Shown: one piece after another, positions 34,916 through 44,533 of the stretch | Layout of the letters: every line of letters begins with the position of its first letter | Position numbering within the stretch: position 1 is the stretch's first letter | Source: Desulfobacterales bacterium | GTDB lineage: Bacteria; Desulfobacterota; Desulfobacteria; Desulfobacterales; JAEINQ01 | Assembly (NCBI GenBank): GCA_016342285.1 | Contig: JAEINQ010000010.1 | Coordinates: 1 to 64,000, forward strand | Reading direction: 5' to 3' | Length of the DNA stretch: 64,000 nucleotides | The notes under the pieces: model-generated | The model's input: the letters and a program-made list of their open reading frames with translations, nothing else | Told to the model about the DNA's origin: nothing | The model's database searches: none | Made by a program: the position numbers and the translations under genes

Positions 34916-35293
34916 CTATTTTGCCGGCTGCTCGGCAAAATATTCGGTTTTGTGGGTGACCGTGGTCTTGATGGCGTTCAGCGTTTCTTGGAGCGTGGTG
35001 ATGACGTTTTCCCGAACGTCGCCGGCCACCACCAGAAACATGACATCGTCTCCCACCACAAGGTCCCGGTCGCTGGCAATTTCCACGAGAATTTCAACGA
35101 TACCGGGCCGTTTTTTCTGGGCGGCCACCAGGCGGTCAAGCCCTGCCCGGTCCACCTTGACCCGCAGTCCGGTGACCTCTCGCCCGTCCCGGGACGTGGC
35201 GCGTACCACCCCGTTGTGGGCCAGCACCATTCCTGCCTTGTGAAAGTCCGGGTGCTTACGGATGGTTTCCATCATGTGCGCAAGATTCAGCAT
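34916..35293 (-). CDS. moaE: MoaE-like molybdopterin synthase catalytic subunit
   Basis: A 125-residue MoaE-related protein, the subunit that with MoaD adds dithiolene sulfur to make molybdopterin. Sequence blocks HPDFHKAGMVLAHNGVVRAT, SRDGREV and LVVGDDVMFLVVAGDVREN fit a shortened MoaE branch of anaerobes; it is about 20 residues shorter than E. coli MoaE (150). GGGGTG precedes the ATG. Adjacent moaC and mobA support the assignment. Confidence 0.8.
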   Translation of the reverse strand: MLNLAHMMETIRKHPDFHKAGMVLAHNGVVRATSRDGREVTGLRVKVDRAGLDRLVAAQKKRPGIVEILVEIASDRDLVVGDDVMFLVVAGDVRENVITTLQETLNAIKTTVTHKTEYFAEQPAK

Positions 35294-35442
35294 GGCAACA
35301 CCCCGTCTTTGATGAAACCGTGAACGTTTTAATCAGCCGCGGAGCACACAGCGACCTCAGAGATATCAAAGACCAATCTCTGCGGGCTCAGTGGTCTTTG
35401 TGGCAAAAAACCGGATTGTGACACAGCCGTCATCCTTACATG

Positions 35443-36069
35443 TCAGCTGGCCATGTTTTTCCTTAAAGCCTCCAACCGCGCTTTGGCGCGATCCAGATCC
35501 GAAGGGGCGTTGATGTTGAAGAATGAGATCAGTTCCGGGTCGTGTCTGCGCAGCACCTTTTCGGAAATGGTTCGAATGCGGTATTTGCGAAAGACCCTGT
35601 CGATCTTGAATCTTCGCTGTTCCAGATGCCGGGTCACCGTGTCCAGACAACGCGTGGAATAAGCGGCGCAAAGCGGTTCATACCCGGCATCGGTTTTCGG
35701 CATCACCACATCAATGCCGTCGGTAATGCCTTCCAGAATGGCTTCGACCACCGATTTTTTGAGAAACGGTGTGTCGCAGGCCGTAAAAAAGGCAAAGGGG
35801 TGCGAGGCGTGAAACAGGCCGGTATGAATGCCGGTCAGCGAGCTTCGCACATCGTAAATGTCGGTGACGATATCAAAGCCCCATTCCAGATATCGGACCG
35901 GATCGTTGGTTACCAGCAGGATTTCGTCGAACAACTCCTTAAACAGGTTGCCGATGCGATCCAGCAGGCGCTCTCCTTCCACTTCCAATAAAGCCTTGGG
36001 CCTGCCGTCGAACCGGGTGTTCAGTCCGCCGGCCAGAATGACCCCGGTGCATGCCTTGTGTTCAACCAT
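35443..36069 (-). CDS. mobA: molybdenum cofactor guanylyltransferase
   Basis: Attaches GMP to molybdenum cofactor to make the bis-MGD form used by DMSO-reductase-family enzymes such as formate dehydrogenase. The 208-residue protein has the nucleotidyltransferase loop VILAGGLNTRFDGRPKALLEV (start residues 10-20), the metal-binding Asp in FFTACDTPFL, and YEPLCAAY. It is the first gene of the leftward Moco-mltA-Tat run; MGD enzymes are classical Tat substrates, so the grouping makes functional sense. Confidence 0.93.
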   Translation of the reverse strand: MVEHKACTGVILAGGLNTRFDGRPKALLEVEGERLLDRIGNLFKELFDEILLVTNDPVRYLEWGFDIVTDIYDVRSSLTGIHTGLFHASHPFAFFTACDTPFLKKSVVEAILEGITDGIDVVMPKTDAGYEPLCAAYSTRCLDTVTRHLEQRRFKIDRVFRKYRIRTISEKVLRRHDPELISFFNINAPSDLDRAKARLEALRKNMAS

Positions 36070-36359
36070 TTTTGACTGCCGAACGGTTCCTCTCGACCCT
36101 ACCCTCTAAGGTTGATGGCCCCGCAAAAAGTTTAAATTTATCACAAAGACCCAACGAGCTCAAAGTTAATATTCTGAATTCACGGTCATTTTTCTTTAAG
36201 TGCGTTGAGCCTTTGTGGTTATAGAAGACGTTGCGAATGGAACAAGGGTTTTTCCGTAATTCACGGTTGCTCAGAATAGGTAAAAAAAAACCCAAGATCA
36301 AGGCCAATTGAATGTCAAGAAGCCGTTTGCCATTTGTTTCGGGCGTGGTATATCTGTTT
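36070..36359. other. AT-rich spacer, no gene seen
   Basis: Part of the 488-base spacer (36070-36557) between divergent mobA and the mog gene. It is distinctly AT-richer than the genes and contains two related stretches, TGAATTCACGGTCAT (near 36175) and GTAATTCACGGTTGC (near 36257). No open frame with a ribosome site was found. The rest is repeat B2. Confidence 0.4.
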
Positions 36360-36497
36360 TCCATCCATAAATGGCCTTTTTGCCCAATCTCGGCGTCAAT
36401 CTTCGCAATTTCTTGTGCGGCGTACCCGAGTACGCCTCCGCGCAATGGCTTGATTGTCTAGACCTTTGACAAAAATTCGCATTTATGAATTTGGAAA
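36360..36497 (-). repeat. REP-like dispersed repeat, copy B2
   Basis: Inverted copy of the element at 15881-16020, similar through nearly the whole length: CCATCCATAAATGGCCTTTT at one end, central stem GGCGTAcccgagTACGCC (36419-36436), and GACAAAAATTCGCATTTATG at the other. The stem loop bases differ from B1 (cccgag versus gcgcgc), with the arms preserved. Confidence 0.75.
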
Positions 36498-36557
36498 TGT
36501 TCATTAACGATTGCCTCGGTGACCCTTGTTGCCGGCGGCCAGCCAGCAAGGAGCGTC

Positions 36558-37061
36558 ATGGGAACCAAATCGCACAAAGACAGGGCGCCGAAGAACCTTC
36601 GTGTCGGGATCCTTTCTGTTTCCTCCACCCGAAGCCTCAAAGACGACACCAGCGGCCATTGGATTCGGCATCGCGCGGAAAAAGAGGGCCATCAAGCGGT
36701 TTTTCACCAGGTGATTCCGGACGACCGGGCCATTATCGGCCGGACCGTTATGGAATGCATCGCGGAAAGTCGCCCGGATGCCCTTTTGATCACCGGCGGC
36801 AGCGGTATCAGCCCCAAGGATGTCACGATCGAAGCTGTTGAGCCGCTGCTGGACAAGGTGCTGACGGCCTTTGGCCCCCTTTTTGCTCAGTTGAGTTACG
36901 AGGAAATCGACTCGGCTGCCCTTCTCTCTCGGGCGACCGCCGGGGTGGTTGGCCGGACCCTGGTCTTTTGTGTGCCCGGAAGCCTCAAGGCATGCAAGCT
37001 GGCCTGCAAGGCGCTGATTTTTCCTGAGCTGGGGCATATGGCCGCCCACCTGGTGGAATAG
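36558..37061 (+). CDS. mog: MoaB/Mog-family molybdopterin adenylyltransferase
   Basis: A 167-residue MoaB/Mog-fold enzyme that adenylylates molybdopterin before metal insertion. Seen are LRVGILSVSSTRSLKDDTSG (about residues 14-33), ALLITGGSGISPKDVTIEAV (the GGTG-type phosphate loop with S for T) and FVPGS-like CVPGSLKACKLA. ATG 36558 follows AAGGAG at ideal spacing; an upstream in-frame extension from 36519 adds 13 residues without homology. It is divergent from mobA-moaE-moaC and is the only Moco gene on this strand. Its TAG adjoins repeat B3. Confidence 0.9.
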   Translation: MGTKSHKDRAPKNLRVGILSVSSTRSLKDDTSGHWIRHRAEKEGHQAVFHQVIPDDRAIIGRTVMECIAESRPDALLITGGSGISPKDVTIEAVEPLLDKVLTAFGPLFAQLSYEEIDSAALLSRATAGVVGRTLVFCVPGSLKACKLACKALIFPELGHMAAHLVE

Positions 37062-37174
37062 CGGTTCCGTAAAATTCCCAATCCCGGCGTTGCGCTTCGG
37101 GACGTTATTCCTGCGGCGTAGCCAACTACGCCTCGCAATGTGCCCCTTGGCCTTGGAAATTTTACGAAACCGCT
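37060..37174 (-). repeat. REP-like dispersed repeat, copy B3
   Basis: A diverged member of the B family, bounded by AGCGGTTCCGTAAAATT (37060-37076) and AATTTTACGAAACCGCT (37158-37174) and centred on the stem GGCGTAGccaaCTACGCC. CCAAGG and CGCCGGGATTGGG segments align with B1. It begins within the stop codon of mog. Confidence 0.65.
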
Positions 37175-37335
37175 GCTATTCGTCTATCGCGACTGGAAGA
37201 CGCACCTACTTTCTACCTGCCGCTTTTATGGTGGTTGTCAAAATTCCGTCCGCTCACGAGCCGGCATGGCCGTTTTGTTGGCGGGCAACTGTGTAAACCA
37301 TTTAGGGGCGCTTTGGCCTGTCGTTCTTCGTTGTA

Positions 37336-37432
37336 GGGTTCAAGGATTCCAGGGGTCGAGGGGTCGAGGAAAACCAAACAGGCCCCAGGCTCCTTCACTG
37401 GAACCCTTGACCCCTCGAAGCCTTGAATCCTG
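37336..37432. repeat. dispersed repeat family D, copy 1
   Basis: A segment of short CAAGG/GGGGTCGAGG units forming an imperfect long inverted repeat: CAAGGATTCCAGGGGTCGAG near the start and CCCTTGACCCCTCGAAGCC near the end. It lies between the convergent mog and sigma-54 regulator genes. A second copy, inverted, lies between another convergent pair at 53400-53500. A shared role at 3' ends is suggested. Confidence 0.65.
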
Positions 37433-37433
37433 C

Positions 37434-39068
37434 TTATTTGCCCTTCTCTTCCTTGAGCCGGCGCCACAGTGTGCTGATGCTGATGCCTAGAATCTTTGCC
37501 GTTTCGGTTTTGTTCCCCTCGGTTCGGGAAAGCACCTGCCGAATATAGCGCCCCTCCAGGGTTTCCAGGGTGGGTTGGTCCATGGTCAGGCCGGAGACCG
37601 TGTCTTTTTCGTATTCCGCCTCGGACAGGGGCAGGTGTTCGGGACCAATCCGTTCTTCACCCGCCATGATGTGGGCGTATTCCACCCAGTTTTCCAGCTC
37701 CCTGACGTTTCCGGGCCAAGCATAGGCTTCCATTTTCCGCACCGCTCCCGGAGAAAACCCCGGGTGTTGGGCGCTCTGGCGGTTTAGAAAATGCCGGGCC
37801 AGGAGCAGAATATCCTGGCGCCTCTGGCGCAGAGGGGTCACCATCAGGGGGAAAACGGCCAGGCGATAGAACAGGTCTTCACGGAACTGGTTGCCGGCAA
37901 CCATTTCCTTGAGATCGCGGTTGGTGGCGGCAATGATGCGGGCATGGATGGGCAGGTCCCGCACCCCTCCCACGGGCCGCACTTCCTTCTCCTGAAGGGC
38001 CCGGAGCAGCTTGGCCTGAAGTTCCAGGGGTAGCTCGCCGACTTCGTCGAGAAACAGCGTCCCCTGGCCGGCCTCCACAAAGAGGCCTCGCTTGTCGCTG
38101 TCGGCGCCGGTGAAGGCGCCTTTGACATGGCCGAACAGCTCTGATTCGAGAAGGTTGGGCGGCAAGGCGGCGCAGTTGATGGCCAGAAACGGGTCGTCGA
38201 TCCGGTTGGACCGGCGGTGAATGAACTGGGCCAGCACCTCCTTGCCTGTGCCGCTCTCACCCTGAATCAGGACCGTGGACCGGGTCGGGGCGACTTTTTC
38301 AGCCAGGGTCAGGACCCGGGCCATGGATTCGCTTCGAAAGATGATCCCTTCTTCCTCTTTCCCGGGTCGGGCTCCCTGGCGCTTGAGCATGCGGATCTGG
38401 GCGCTCTGGCGGGCCACCTCCTTCCGGGCCTGGTCGATGGTGGACCGCATCCGCTCCAGTTCCTCGTTGATGGTATCGATGGCAAAATACTGCCGGACCT
38501 CCTCGGGTTGAAGCCCCCATTCGGTCACCGGCTTGCCTTCGAAAACACAGGCCTCGTGCCCCTGGGTTTGGCAGGCGGTTTCACGAACCAGCATCTCGAT
38601 GCCGGTCACCGTGCTGGCAAAGCCGCCCAGGACGCCGGCCATGATGCCGCAAATAGGCTCTTCGCTGGGACCGAAATTGTGTTTCCAGATGCTTGCCTCG
38701 AAGCTATCCCGACAGACGGCACGAAAGGTCAGATGGCGGGTCTCGGGACGATAGTCTATCTCTTTGAGTTCGGTGGTGGCCATGCCGGCCATGGCGGTCA
38801 GCGCACAGACGGACTTGAACTCCTCCACCGGCGATTCGAATGCGTACAGGTCTGAAATGGTCAAGGCCGTGGCCATGCCCACCTCGTACCCGAAACGGGT
38901 AAAGACCACATCCATCTTTTCGAATCCGAAACTTCGAACCAGGTCTTTGGCCAGTCGCCCCAGGCCGGCCATGGAGACCAGCATGATGCGATGGGACAGA
39001 AACAGGGGAAAGCCACTCTCCGGTGCAAGGCTGACGAGTTCGTTGATCCGCAGGTCTTCGGCGCGCAT
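37434..39068 (-). CDS. sigma-54-dependent regulator with XylR_N and V4R sensor domains
   Basis: A 544-residue enhancer-binding protein. The N-terminus (about 1-190) is an XylR_N plus V4R ligand-sensing module like those of XylR/DmpR, with [20 protein letters not shown] and C..GHEACVF. A coiled linker (200-230) leads to the AAA+ domain: Walker A GESGTGKE at 270-277, GAFTGA at 317-322 for sigma-54 contact, Walker B LFLDEVGE at 338-345. The Fis-type helix-turn-helix [17 protein letters not shown] ends the protein. XylR relatives sense aromatic compounds; its target operon is not evident here. Hairpin repeat C3 lies just upstream of the start. Confidence 0.93.
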   Translation of the reverse strand: MRAEDLRINELVSLAPESGFPLFLSHRIMLVSMAGLGRLAKDLVRSFGFEKMDVVFTRFGYEVGMATALTISDLYAFESPVEEFKSVCALTAMAGMATTELKEIDYRPETRHLTFRAVCRDSFEASIWKHNFGPSEEPICGIMAGVLGGFASTVTGIEMLVRETACQTQGHEACVFEGKPVTEWGLQPEEVRQYFAIDTINEELERMRSTIDQARKEVARQSAQIRMLKRQGARPGKEEEGIIFRSESMARVLTLAEKVAPTRSTVLIQGESGTGKEVLAQFIHRRSNRIDDPFLAINCAALPPNLLESELFGHVKGAFTGADSDKRGLFVEAGQGTLFLDEVGELPLELQAKLLRALQEKEVRPVGGVRDLPIHARIIAATNRDLKEMVAGNQFREDLFYRLAVFPLMVTPLRQRRQDILLLARHFLNRQSAQHPGFSPGAVRKMEAYAWPGNVRELENWVEYAHIMAGEERIGPEHLPLSEAEYEKDTVSGLTMDQPTLETLEGRYIRQVLSRTEGNKTETAKILGISISTLWRRLKEEKGK

Positions 39069-39096
39069 GGTTTTCCCTCATTGGAAACGTTAATCG

Positions 39097-39134
39097 GTGC
39101 CCATCCACGAAATGTGCAATTCGTGGATGGACAC
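39097..39134. repeat. hairpin repeat family C, copy 3
   Basis: GTGCCCATCCACGAA - atgtgcaa - TTCGTGGATGGACAC, 15-base arms with one mismatch, 29 bases upstream of the sigma-54 regulator ATG. Same family as 22492-22529 and 15834-15871. Confidence 0.65.
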
Positions 39135-39291
39135 CAGGTAAGTGCAAAGCGAGGCACGACTCCGGTGCGAGTGGCGGTGGCCCGGCCCGCTGGTTGAAAA
39201 AGCAATAAGACGACCGTTATCATTTTGAACGGGGGGCTTGCAAGCTGAAAGCCTGGTCTGGTTCCAAGGAGGCCTGGGCGACCCCCTGGCC

Positions 39292-39711
39292 TCAGGCGTC
39301 GGTATCGGGTGGGGCCGGCAGGGGGAGTTTGAAGAAATCGATGCCTTCCTTCTTCAGTGTTTTTTCTTCTTCCTCACTGCTGGTGCCGCGAATGTTTCTC
39401 GGCTGGGTCACGCCGTAGTGCATTTTCAGGGCTTCCCGGGTAAAATCGGTTCCGACATTATCAAAATTCTTCTCGACGAAATCGACGATTTTTTGACCCA
39501 GTTGGGCCATGTCGACCTGGGGGCTGGCGGTTGGCGACGTTGTAGCGGCAGACCCGATGGCAAAGGTGGAGGGCAGGCGCGAAATGGCGCTGTCGTTACA
39601 GACCGGACAGGTGACCAGCCCTTTCTTTTTCTGGGATCGATAGGTGCTGGCATTTTCGAACCACCCCTCAAAACGGTGGCCATTGCAGCATTGCAGATCG
39701 TAGGCGATCAT
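39292..39711 (-). CDS. DUF1178 family protein
   Basis: A 139-residue protein of the DUF1178 family, function unknown. The N-terminus MIAYDLQCCNGHRFEGWF with a later CPVC (about 38-41) forms a zinc-ribbon-like cysteine set, followed by LPSTFAIG and a helical half with FTREALKMHYG. The frame extends upstream to 39927, but the family begins at MIAYDL, and GAGG lies before ATG 39711. It is divergent from the SH3-domain gene. Confidence 0.85.
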   Translation of the reverse strand: MIAYDLQCCNGHRFEGWFENASTYRSQKKKGLVTCPVCNDSAISRLPSTFAIGSAATTSPTASPQVDMAQLGQKIVDFVEKNFDNVGTDFTREALKMHYGVTQPRNIRGTSSEEEEKTLKKEGIDFFKLPLPAPPDTDA

Positions 39712-39941
39712 GGACAGACAACCTCGCATGATGGATGCGGAGCGGAATCGGGCCGTTTTTGGAGCAGCCAATATCATAGCCATACCAAGGATAAAAGAAA
39801 ATATTGACAGCATCAAGGGTTTCAACACAGAATAGCGCGAATTTCGACCGGCCGGTCGAACCTGCCAAAGGCAAGCGGTTTCGGCCCGATCCGGGCGGAC
39901 ACACGGCTTGTCAATATTTATAAGCACGGAAGGTAGGTACC

Positions 39942-40592
39942 ATGCGAGCGATTCTGGTAATCGGGATCTGTCTGACCTGGGCGACGGCTGTCTGGGGCGG
40001 CCAGGCCGGTTATGTCAGCGATAGCGTTGAAATTACCGTTCGAACCAGCCCGGGAATGGATCGAAAGATTTTTGACATGATTCGAACCGGTCAGGAATTG
40101 GAAATCCTGGCGACTCAGGAGGATTGGACCCATATCCGGTTGCCCAGTGGACGGGAAGGGTGGGTGCTGAGTCGCTTTGTGACCACCGATGCGCCGGCGG
40201 CGGTCCGGCTGGCCGAACTCGAGAAAACGCATCAGCGCATGCTGAACCAGGCGGAAGCACCAATTCAGGAAATTGCCCGGCTGGAAGGAGAAAATCAGCG
40301 CCTGAGTGAGTTGCTTGCCGAAGCCCGACAGGCGGCGGAACGCTTGGAAGCGGCCGAGGCCGCCCGTCCGGCGGATCGTGATGCCTCTCCCGGCGTTAAG
40401 GCCGCATATAAGCGGGCGACGGCCCAGCTGGCCCAGCAGCGACAACGGATCACCGACCTGGAAAAAGAACAGGCATGGATCTCCAGCAAGGGTTTCCTGC
40501 AATGGTTCCTCGCCGGGGCGGGGGTGCTTTTGGCCGGTTTTTTACTTGGCAGTATCTCCCGGAGCAAGCGGCGGCGATCCTCCCTCCTATAA
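39942..40592 (+). CDS. SH3-domain membrane-anchored protein (TIGR04211-like)
   Basis: A 216-residue envelope protein: signal peptide (about 1-19, ILVIGICLTWATAVWG), bacterial SH3 domain (about 23-85; VEITVRTSPGMDRKIFDMI, DWTHIRLPSGREGWVLSRFV), a coiled coil (about 90-180) and a C-terminal TM helix (WFLAGAGVLLAGFLLGSI) ending in SRSKRRRSSLL. This is the layout of the TIGR04211/YgiM family. SH3 domains of this type bind cell-wall peptides. nadB follows 31 bases later. Confidence 0.88.
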   Translation: MRAILVIGICLTWATAVWGGQAGYVSDSVEITVRTSPGMDRKIFDMIRTGQELEILATQEDWTHIRLPSGREGWVLSRFVTTDAPAAVRLAELEKTHQRMLNQAEAPIQEIARLEGENQRLSELLAEARQAAERLEAAEAARPADRDASPGVKAAYKRATAQLAQQRQRITDLEKEQAWISSKGFLQWFLAGAGVLLAGFLLGSISRSKRRRSSLL

Positions 40593-40623
40593 CCGCGACG
40601 CCCTAGGGTGTCCACCAACCGTA

Positions 40624-42273
40624 ATGAATGCCTCAAAAATGATTGAAACGGATTTTCTCATCATCGGCAGCGGCGTTGCCGGCCTGACCTTTGCCTTGAA
40701 AGTGGCGGAGGTCGGTACCGTGGCCCTGGTTACCAAACGAGGGATCATGGAGAGCAATACGGCCCACGCCCAGGGCGGTATCGCATCGGTTTTTGACAAA
40801 CTCGACAGTTTTGAGCTGCATATCGAGGACACCCTGGCCGCCGGCGACGGCCTGTGCAACCAGGCGGTGGTGGACATGGTGGTCCGCCAGGGCCCGGACC
40901 GCATTCGGGAGCTCATCGACCTGGGCGTTCGGTTCAACGTCAAGGAGGGCGAGCCGGTCCGCGCGGATCCCCCCCTGGATTTGGGCCGGGAGGGTGGGCA
41001 CTCCAAAAAGCGAATTGTTCACGCCATGGACATGACCGGCCTGGAACTGGAACGTGTGCTGGTCAGTCACGTGCTCAACCATGAGCGGATCCGGGTATAT
41101 GAAAACCACATGGCCGTTGATCTGATTACCCACAGCTCCCGAATCAAGCGGGGCATGGTGACCGCTTCCCACGAGGAAATCTGCTGTGGGGCATACGTTC
41201 TGGACGTGGCCCGAGACCGGGTCAAGACCTTTCAGTCGAAAATCACCCTTCTGGCCACCGGCGGAGCCGGTAAGGTTTACCTCTACACCAGCAACCCCGA
41301 CGTTGCCACGGGAGACGGCATCGCCATGGGTTACCGCGCCGGAGCCACCGTTGCCAACCTGGAGTTTGTCCAGTTTCATCCGACCTGTCTCTTTCACCCG
41401 GAAGCCAAGAATTTTCTGATTTCAGAAGCGGTTCGAGGCGAAGGCGGGCTGCTGCTGGACGCTGGCGGCAGCCGGTTCATGGAGCGCTACGATTCAAGCC
41501 TGGAGCTGGCCTGCCGGGACGTTGTGGCCCGGGCCATTGACACGGAACTGAAAAAGAGCGGGGACGATTCGGTCTTTCTCGATATTTCCCACAAACCGGC
41601 GGATTTCGTAAAACAGCGATTTCCCAATCTCTACGAAAAGTGTCTCGGTTTCGGTATCGATATGACCACCGAACCGATTCCAGTGGTTCCGGCGGCCCAT
41701 TACATGTGCGGCGGCGTGGCAACGGACACCTGCGGACGGACGGACATCAAACGGCTCTATGCCGTCGGTGAGACAGCCTGCACCGGGCTGCATGGTGCCA
41801 ACCGTCTGGCCAGCAACTCCTTGATCGAGGCCCTGGTCTATGCGGATGCCGCGGCCAAAGAGGCGCTCCGCGAGCTCTTGGCCACGGATATGGCGGATTG
41901 GCTGCAGCCCCCCCTGTGGGATGAAGCCGGGGCCACCGACAGCGATGAGCAGATCATGGTGGTCCACAACTGGGATGAAATTCGCCGATGCATGTGGAAC
42001 TACGTGGGCATCGTGCGCTCCAACAAACGCCTGGCCCGGGCCCAACGGCGAATCGAAAACATTCAGGCGGAAATTCAGGAGTATTACTGGAATTTTCGTG
42101 TGGCTTCCGACCTGATCGAGCTTCGTAACATCGCCACCGTGGCCGAGCTGATCGTCAAGTGCGCCATGCACCGCAAGGAAAGCCGGGGGCTCCACTTTAC
42201 CCTGGAATACCCAGGGCGAAAGGACGGCCTGTGGCTCAAAGATACCGTGATCCGGCGACCGTACCTGGGATGA
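40624..42273 (+). CDS. nadB: L-aspartate oxidase
   Basis: FAD enzyme that oxidises aspartate to iminoaspartate, the first step of quinolinate and NAD synthesis; in anaerobes fumarate serves as electron acceptor. The 549-residue protein has the FAD fold FLIIGSGVAGLTFALKVAEV, HAQGGIAS, EFVQFHPTCLF, RGEGGLLLD and the NadB-type AAHYMCGGVATDTCGRT, with a C-terminal helical domain. The frame is open far upstream inside the SH3 gene; ATG 40624 is the first sensible start, ATG 40639 is also possible. nadA and nadC are not in the window. Confidence 0.93.
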   Translation: MNASKMIETDFLIIGSGVAGLTFALKVAEVGTVALVTKRGIMESNTAHAQGGIASVFDKLDSFELHIEDTLAAGDGLCNQAVVDMVVRQGPDRIRELIDLGVRFNVKEGEPVRADPPLDLGREGGHSKKRIVHAMDMTGLELERVLVSHVLNHERIRVYENHMAVDLITHSSRIKRGMVTASHEEICCGAYVLDVARDRVKTFQSKITLLATGGAGKVYLYTSNPDVATGDGIAMGYRAGATVANLEFVQFHPTCLFHPEAKNFLISEAVRGEGGLLLDAGGSRFMERYDSSLELACRDVVARAIDTELKKSGDDSVFLDISHKPADFVKQRFPNLYEKCLGFGIDMTTEPIPVVPAAHYMCGGVATDTCGRTDIKRLYAVGETACTGLHGANRLASNSLIEALVYADAAAKEALRELLATDMADWLQPPLWDEAGATDSDEQIMVVHNWDEIRRCMWNYVGIVRSNKRLARAQRRIENIQAEIQEYYWNFRVASDLIELRNIATVAELIVKCAMHRKESRGLHFTLEYPGRKDGLWLKDTVIRRPYLG

Positions 42274-42397
42274 GGGGCATCGGGTGCCCGTGTTGACAAG
42301 ACCCCATTGCGTATTAATTTTCCAAATCACCCCTTCGGGTGTTCCGTAAACCGGAGGACGCCCATAATCACCGCAGGATCATATTTCAGGGTTATTG

Positions 42398-43519
42398 ATG
42401 AGTTCCAAAAGGGATTACTACGACATACTCGGTGTCAGCCGCGAAGCAGACGACGGCCAACTCAAGACCGCCTATCGAAAACAGGCGCTCAATTTTCATC
42501 CGGACCGAAATCCCGGCAACAAAGAAGCCGAAGAAAAATTCAAGGAAGCTGCCGAGGCTTATGATGTGTTGCGCGACCCCCAGAAGCGGCGCATTTACGA
42601 CCAGTACGGCCATCAGGGGCTTGAAGGCTCCGGCTTTTCCGGTTTTGGCGGGTTTGAAGACATTTTTTCCAGTTTCGGCAGTATTTTCGAAGATTTTTTT
42701 GGATTCGGTGGCGGCGGCGGCCGCCGATCACGAAACCAGGCCCAGCGAGGGGCCGACCTGCGCTACGACATGACACTGGATTTCATGGCTGGCGCTTTTG
42801 GTACGGAAACGGAAATCAACCTGGAAAAGATGGAGACCTGCCCGGACTGTGAGGGCAGCCGGTGTGCGCCGGGAGCCCATCCGGAAACCTGTCGGCAATG
42901 CCAGGGCGCCGGCCAGGTTTCTCGCAGCCAGGGGTTTTTTACGGTCCGCACCGCCTGCCCCCGATGCCGGGGAACCGGCCAGAGCATTGTCGATCCCTGC
43001 CGCCGGTGCAATGGTGCCGGCCAGGTTCGCGTACACAAGAAGGTGGCCGTTAAGATTCCCGCCGGGGTGGACACCGGCTCCCGGCTTCGGCTCAACGGCG
43101 AAGGCGAGGCCGGAGCAAGCGGTGGGCCCCATGGGGATCTCTACGTTTTTATTCAGGTGGAGCCCCATGATTTTTTTCAGCGGGACGGGATCCATGTGAT
43201 CTGTCAGGTGGAGATCTCTTTTGTTCAGGCCGCGTTGGGCGACACCATTGAGGTGCCGACCCTCGACGGCAAGAAAGCCCTCAAGGTCCCCAAAGGGACC
43301 CAGTACGGAGACGTCTTCCGCTTTTCGGGCCAGGGGATTCCCTCCCTGCGCACCGGAAGCCGGGGAGACCAGGTTATTCAGGCACTGATCAAGACGCCCA
43401 CGCGCCTTTCCAAGAAACAGGAGCAGGTTCTTGTCGAGTTTGCCCGGCTGGAAAAAGGGAAAATTTCCCAGAAACTAAAGAACATCCTCAAGGGAACCAC
43501 GGAGAAGGTGGCCCGATAA
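42398..43519 (+). CDS. dnaJ: chaperone protein DnaJ
   Basis: Type I Hsp40 co-chaperone that delivers clients to DnaK. The 373-residue protein has a J domain with FHPDRNPG (HPD about 34-36), a G/F linker ([16 protein letters not shown]), four zinc-finger repeats [22 protein letters not shown] and CRRCNGAG, and the C-terminal substrate domain. An in-frame TTG at 42395 is less likely than ATG 42398. No dnaK or grpE is adjacent; it sits between nadB and queD. Confidence 0.96.
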   Translation: MSSKRDYYDILGVSREADDGQLKTAYRKQALNFHPDRNPGNKEAEEKFKEAAEAYDVLRDPQKRRIYDQYGHQGLEGSGFSGFGGFEDIFSSFGSIFEDFFGFGGGGGRRSRNQAQRGADLRYDMTLDFMAGAFGTETEINLEKMETCPDCEGSRCAPGAHPETCRQCQGAGQVSRSQGFFTVRTACPRCRGTGQSIVDPCRRCNGAGQVRVHKKVAVKIPAGVDTGSRLRLNGEGEAGASGGPHGDLYVFIQVEPHDFFQRDGIHVICQVEISFVQAALGDTIEVPTLDGKKALKVPKGTQYGDVFRFSGQGIPSLRTGSRGDQVIQALIKTPTRLSKKQEQVLVEFARLEKGKISQKLKNILKGTTEKVAR

Positions 43520-43566
43520 GCGGCTTTCGACAACAACCGCCGTGGCCCGAGAAAGAACGGATCTGA

Positions 43567-43938
43567 ATGTACGAACTCAAAGTCGAAACCGATTTTTCCG
43601 CCGCCCATCGCCTGAGCATGGTGGGAGAAAAATGTGAAAACCTCCACGGCCATAACTGGAAAATAGAGGTGGTCGTCTCCGGCGATGCATTGGACGCCGG
43701 TGGTGTGCTCATGGATTTTGGCGTCATCAAGGGGCACGTGCGCCAAGTCATGGCGTCCATCGATCACAAGTATCTCAATGAACTCGATTTTTTCGACGAC
43801 CAAACGCCACCGTCGTCGGAAAACATCGCCTATTACATCGCCAAAACCCTCCAACCGGTTATCGAATGTCCGGGAATCCGGTTGGCCCGGGTATCGGCCT
43901 GGGAGTCCAAGGACGCCTGTGCCACTTACATCCCCTGA
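43567..43938 (+). CDS. queD: 6-carboxy-tetrahydropterin synthase
   Basis: Makes 6-carboxy-5,6,7,8-tetrahydropterin for queuosine and other deazapurines. The 123-residue protein carries the zinc histidines in FSAAHRLSM and NLHGHNWKIEV, the nucleophile Cys in GEKCENLHGH, and SSENIAYYIAKTL plus the C-terminal WESKDACATY with the conserved Glu. queC and queE are not nearby. The 3' end overlaps the frame of a metallo-hydrolase remnant. Confidence 0.93.
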   Translation: MYELKVETDFSAAHRLSMVGEKCENLHGHNWKIEVVVSGDALDAGGVLMDFGVIKGHVRQVMASIDHKYLNELDFFDDQTPPSSENIAYYIAKTLQPVIECPGIRLARVSAWESKDACATYIP

Positions 43939-44303
43939 CCACCGGTCTTTCCCCAACCGACATTCAATCCCTGGCCGGCCTTCCTTTTTCACAACTCTGC
44001 TCTTCCCACAAACCGCCCATTTGGGGTGGAGACAAGGCGCCGCTGGAGGCCTTTCGACGCATTTTATACCGTCAGCGAGGCCTGGTTCTGGACCTGTGCC
44101 GGAAGCCCATGACGCTGGGCCAGGTGGTGGAAGCCTCTCCTTTTTACCAGAACCGCTTTCCGGACCGGCGAATTCAGCGGATGTTCGAAACCCATCTGGT
44201 GGCAAAAAACCTCCAACTGCTCGCCGAAGACGGACAGGTGATTTTCTCTCGGGGAACCTACCAAATGACCCACCCCGCATCCGTCGATAACGTTTTAGGT
44301 TAA
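43866..44303 (+). pseudogene. C-terminal remnant of an MBL-fold metallo-hydrolase
   Basis: An open frame whose useful part (from about 43930) reads SLAGLPFSQLCSSHKPPIWG, then FRRILYRQRGLVLDLCRKPM, TLGQVVEASPFYQNRFPD and LVAKNLQLLAEDGQV. This resembles the helical C-terminal extension of MBL-fold hydrolases, with the final SSH metal-ligand region. The catalytic HxHxDH half is absent and the frame before it is queD read in another phase, so there is no plausible start of its own. It looks like the tail of a gene truncated by a deletion next to queD. Confidence 0.55.
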
Positions 44304-44405
44304 GAAAACAGAGCCAGTGCCGATAATGGTTAGAGGGACCCGTTCCGAAGGTGGGCCGATCCTCCGGCCACCATTGGGCAAGGGGGCGTTATCGATAAAA
44401 AACTC

Positions 44406-44522
44406 GTAAGCGTTCACAGGGCATCACGCCGAGGCGTGACTTTGTTCCCGGGCATTTGAAGTACAATAGAGTACGTCTGCATGCCCGGCGTCTCGCATCT
44501 ACGGCACCCTGTAAACGCTTAC
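44406..44522 (-). repeat. MITE-like dispersed repeat, copy A2
   Basis: Inverted copy of the element at 6725-6834: GTAAGCGTTCACAGGG at the left end, CCCTGTAAACGCTTAC at the right, with the inner CCCGGGCATTTGAAGTACAA and ATGCCCGGCG arms. It is 117 bases long and ends 11 bases before the histidine-kinase ATG, so it occupies that gene's promoter region. Confidence 0.8.
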
Positions 44523-44533
44523 AGTGCGGGGGT

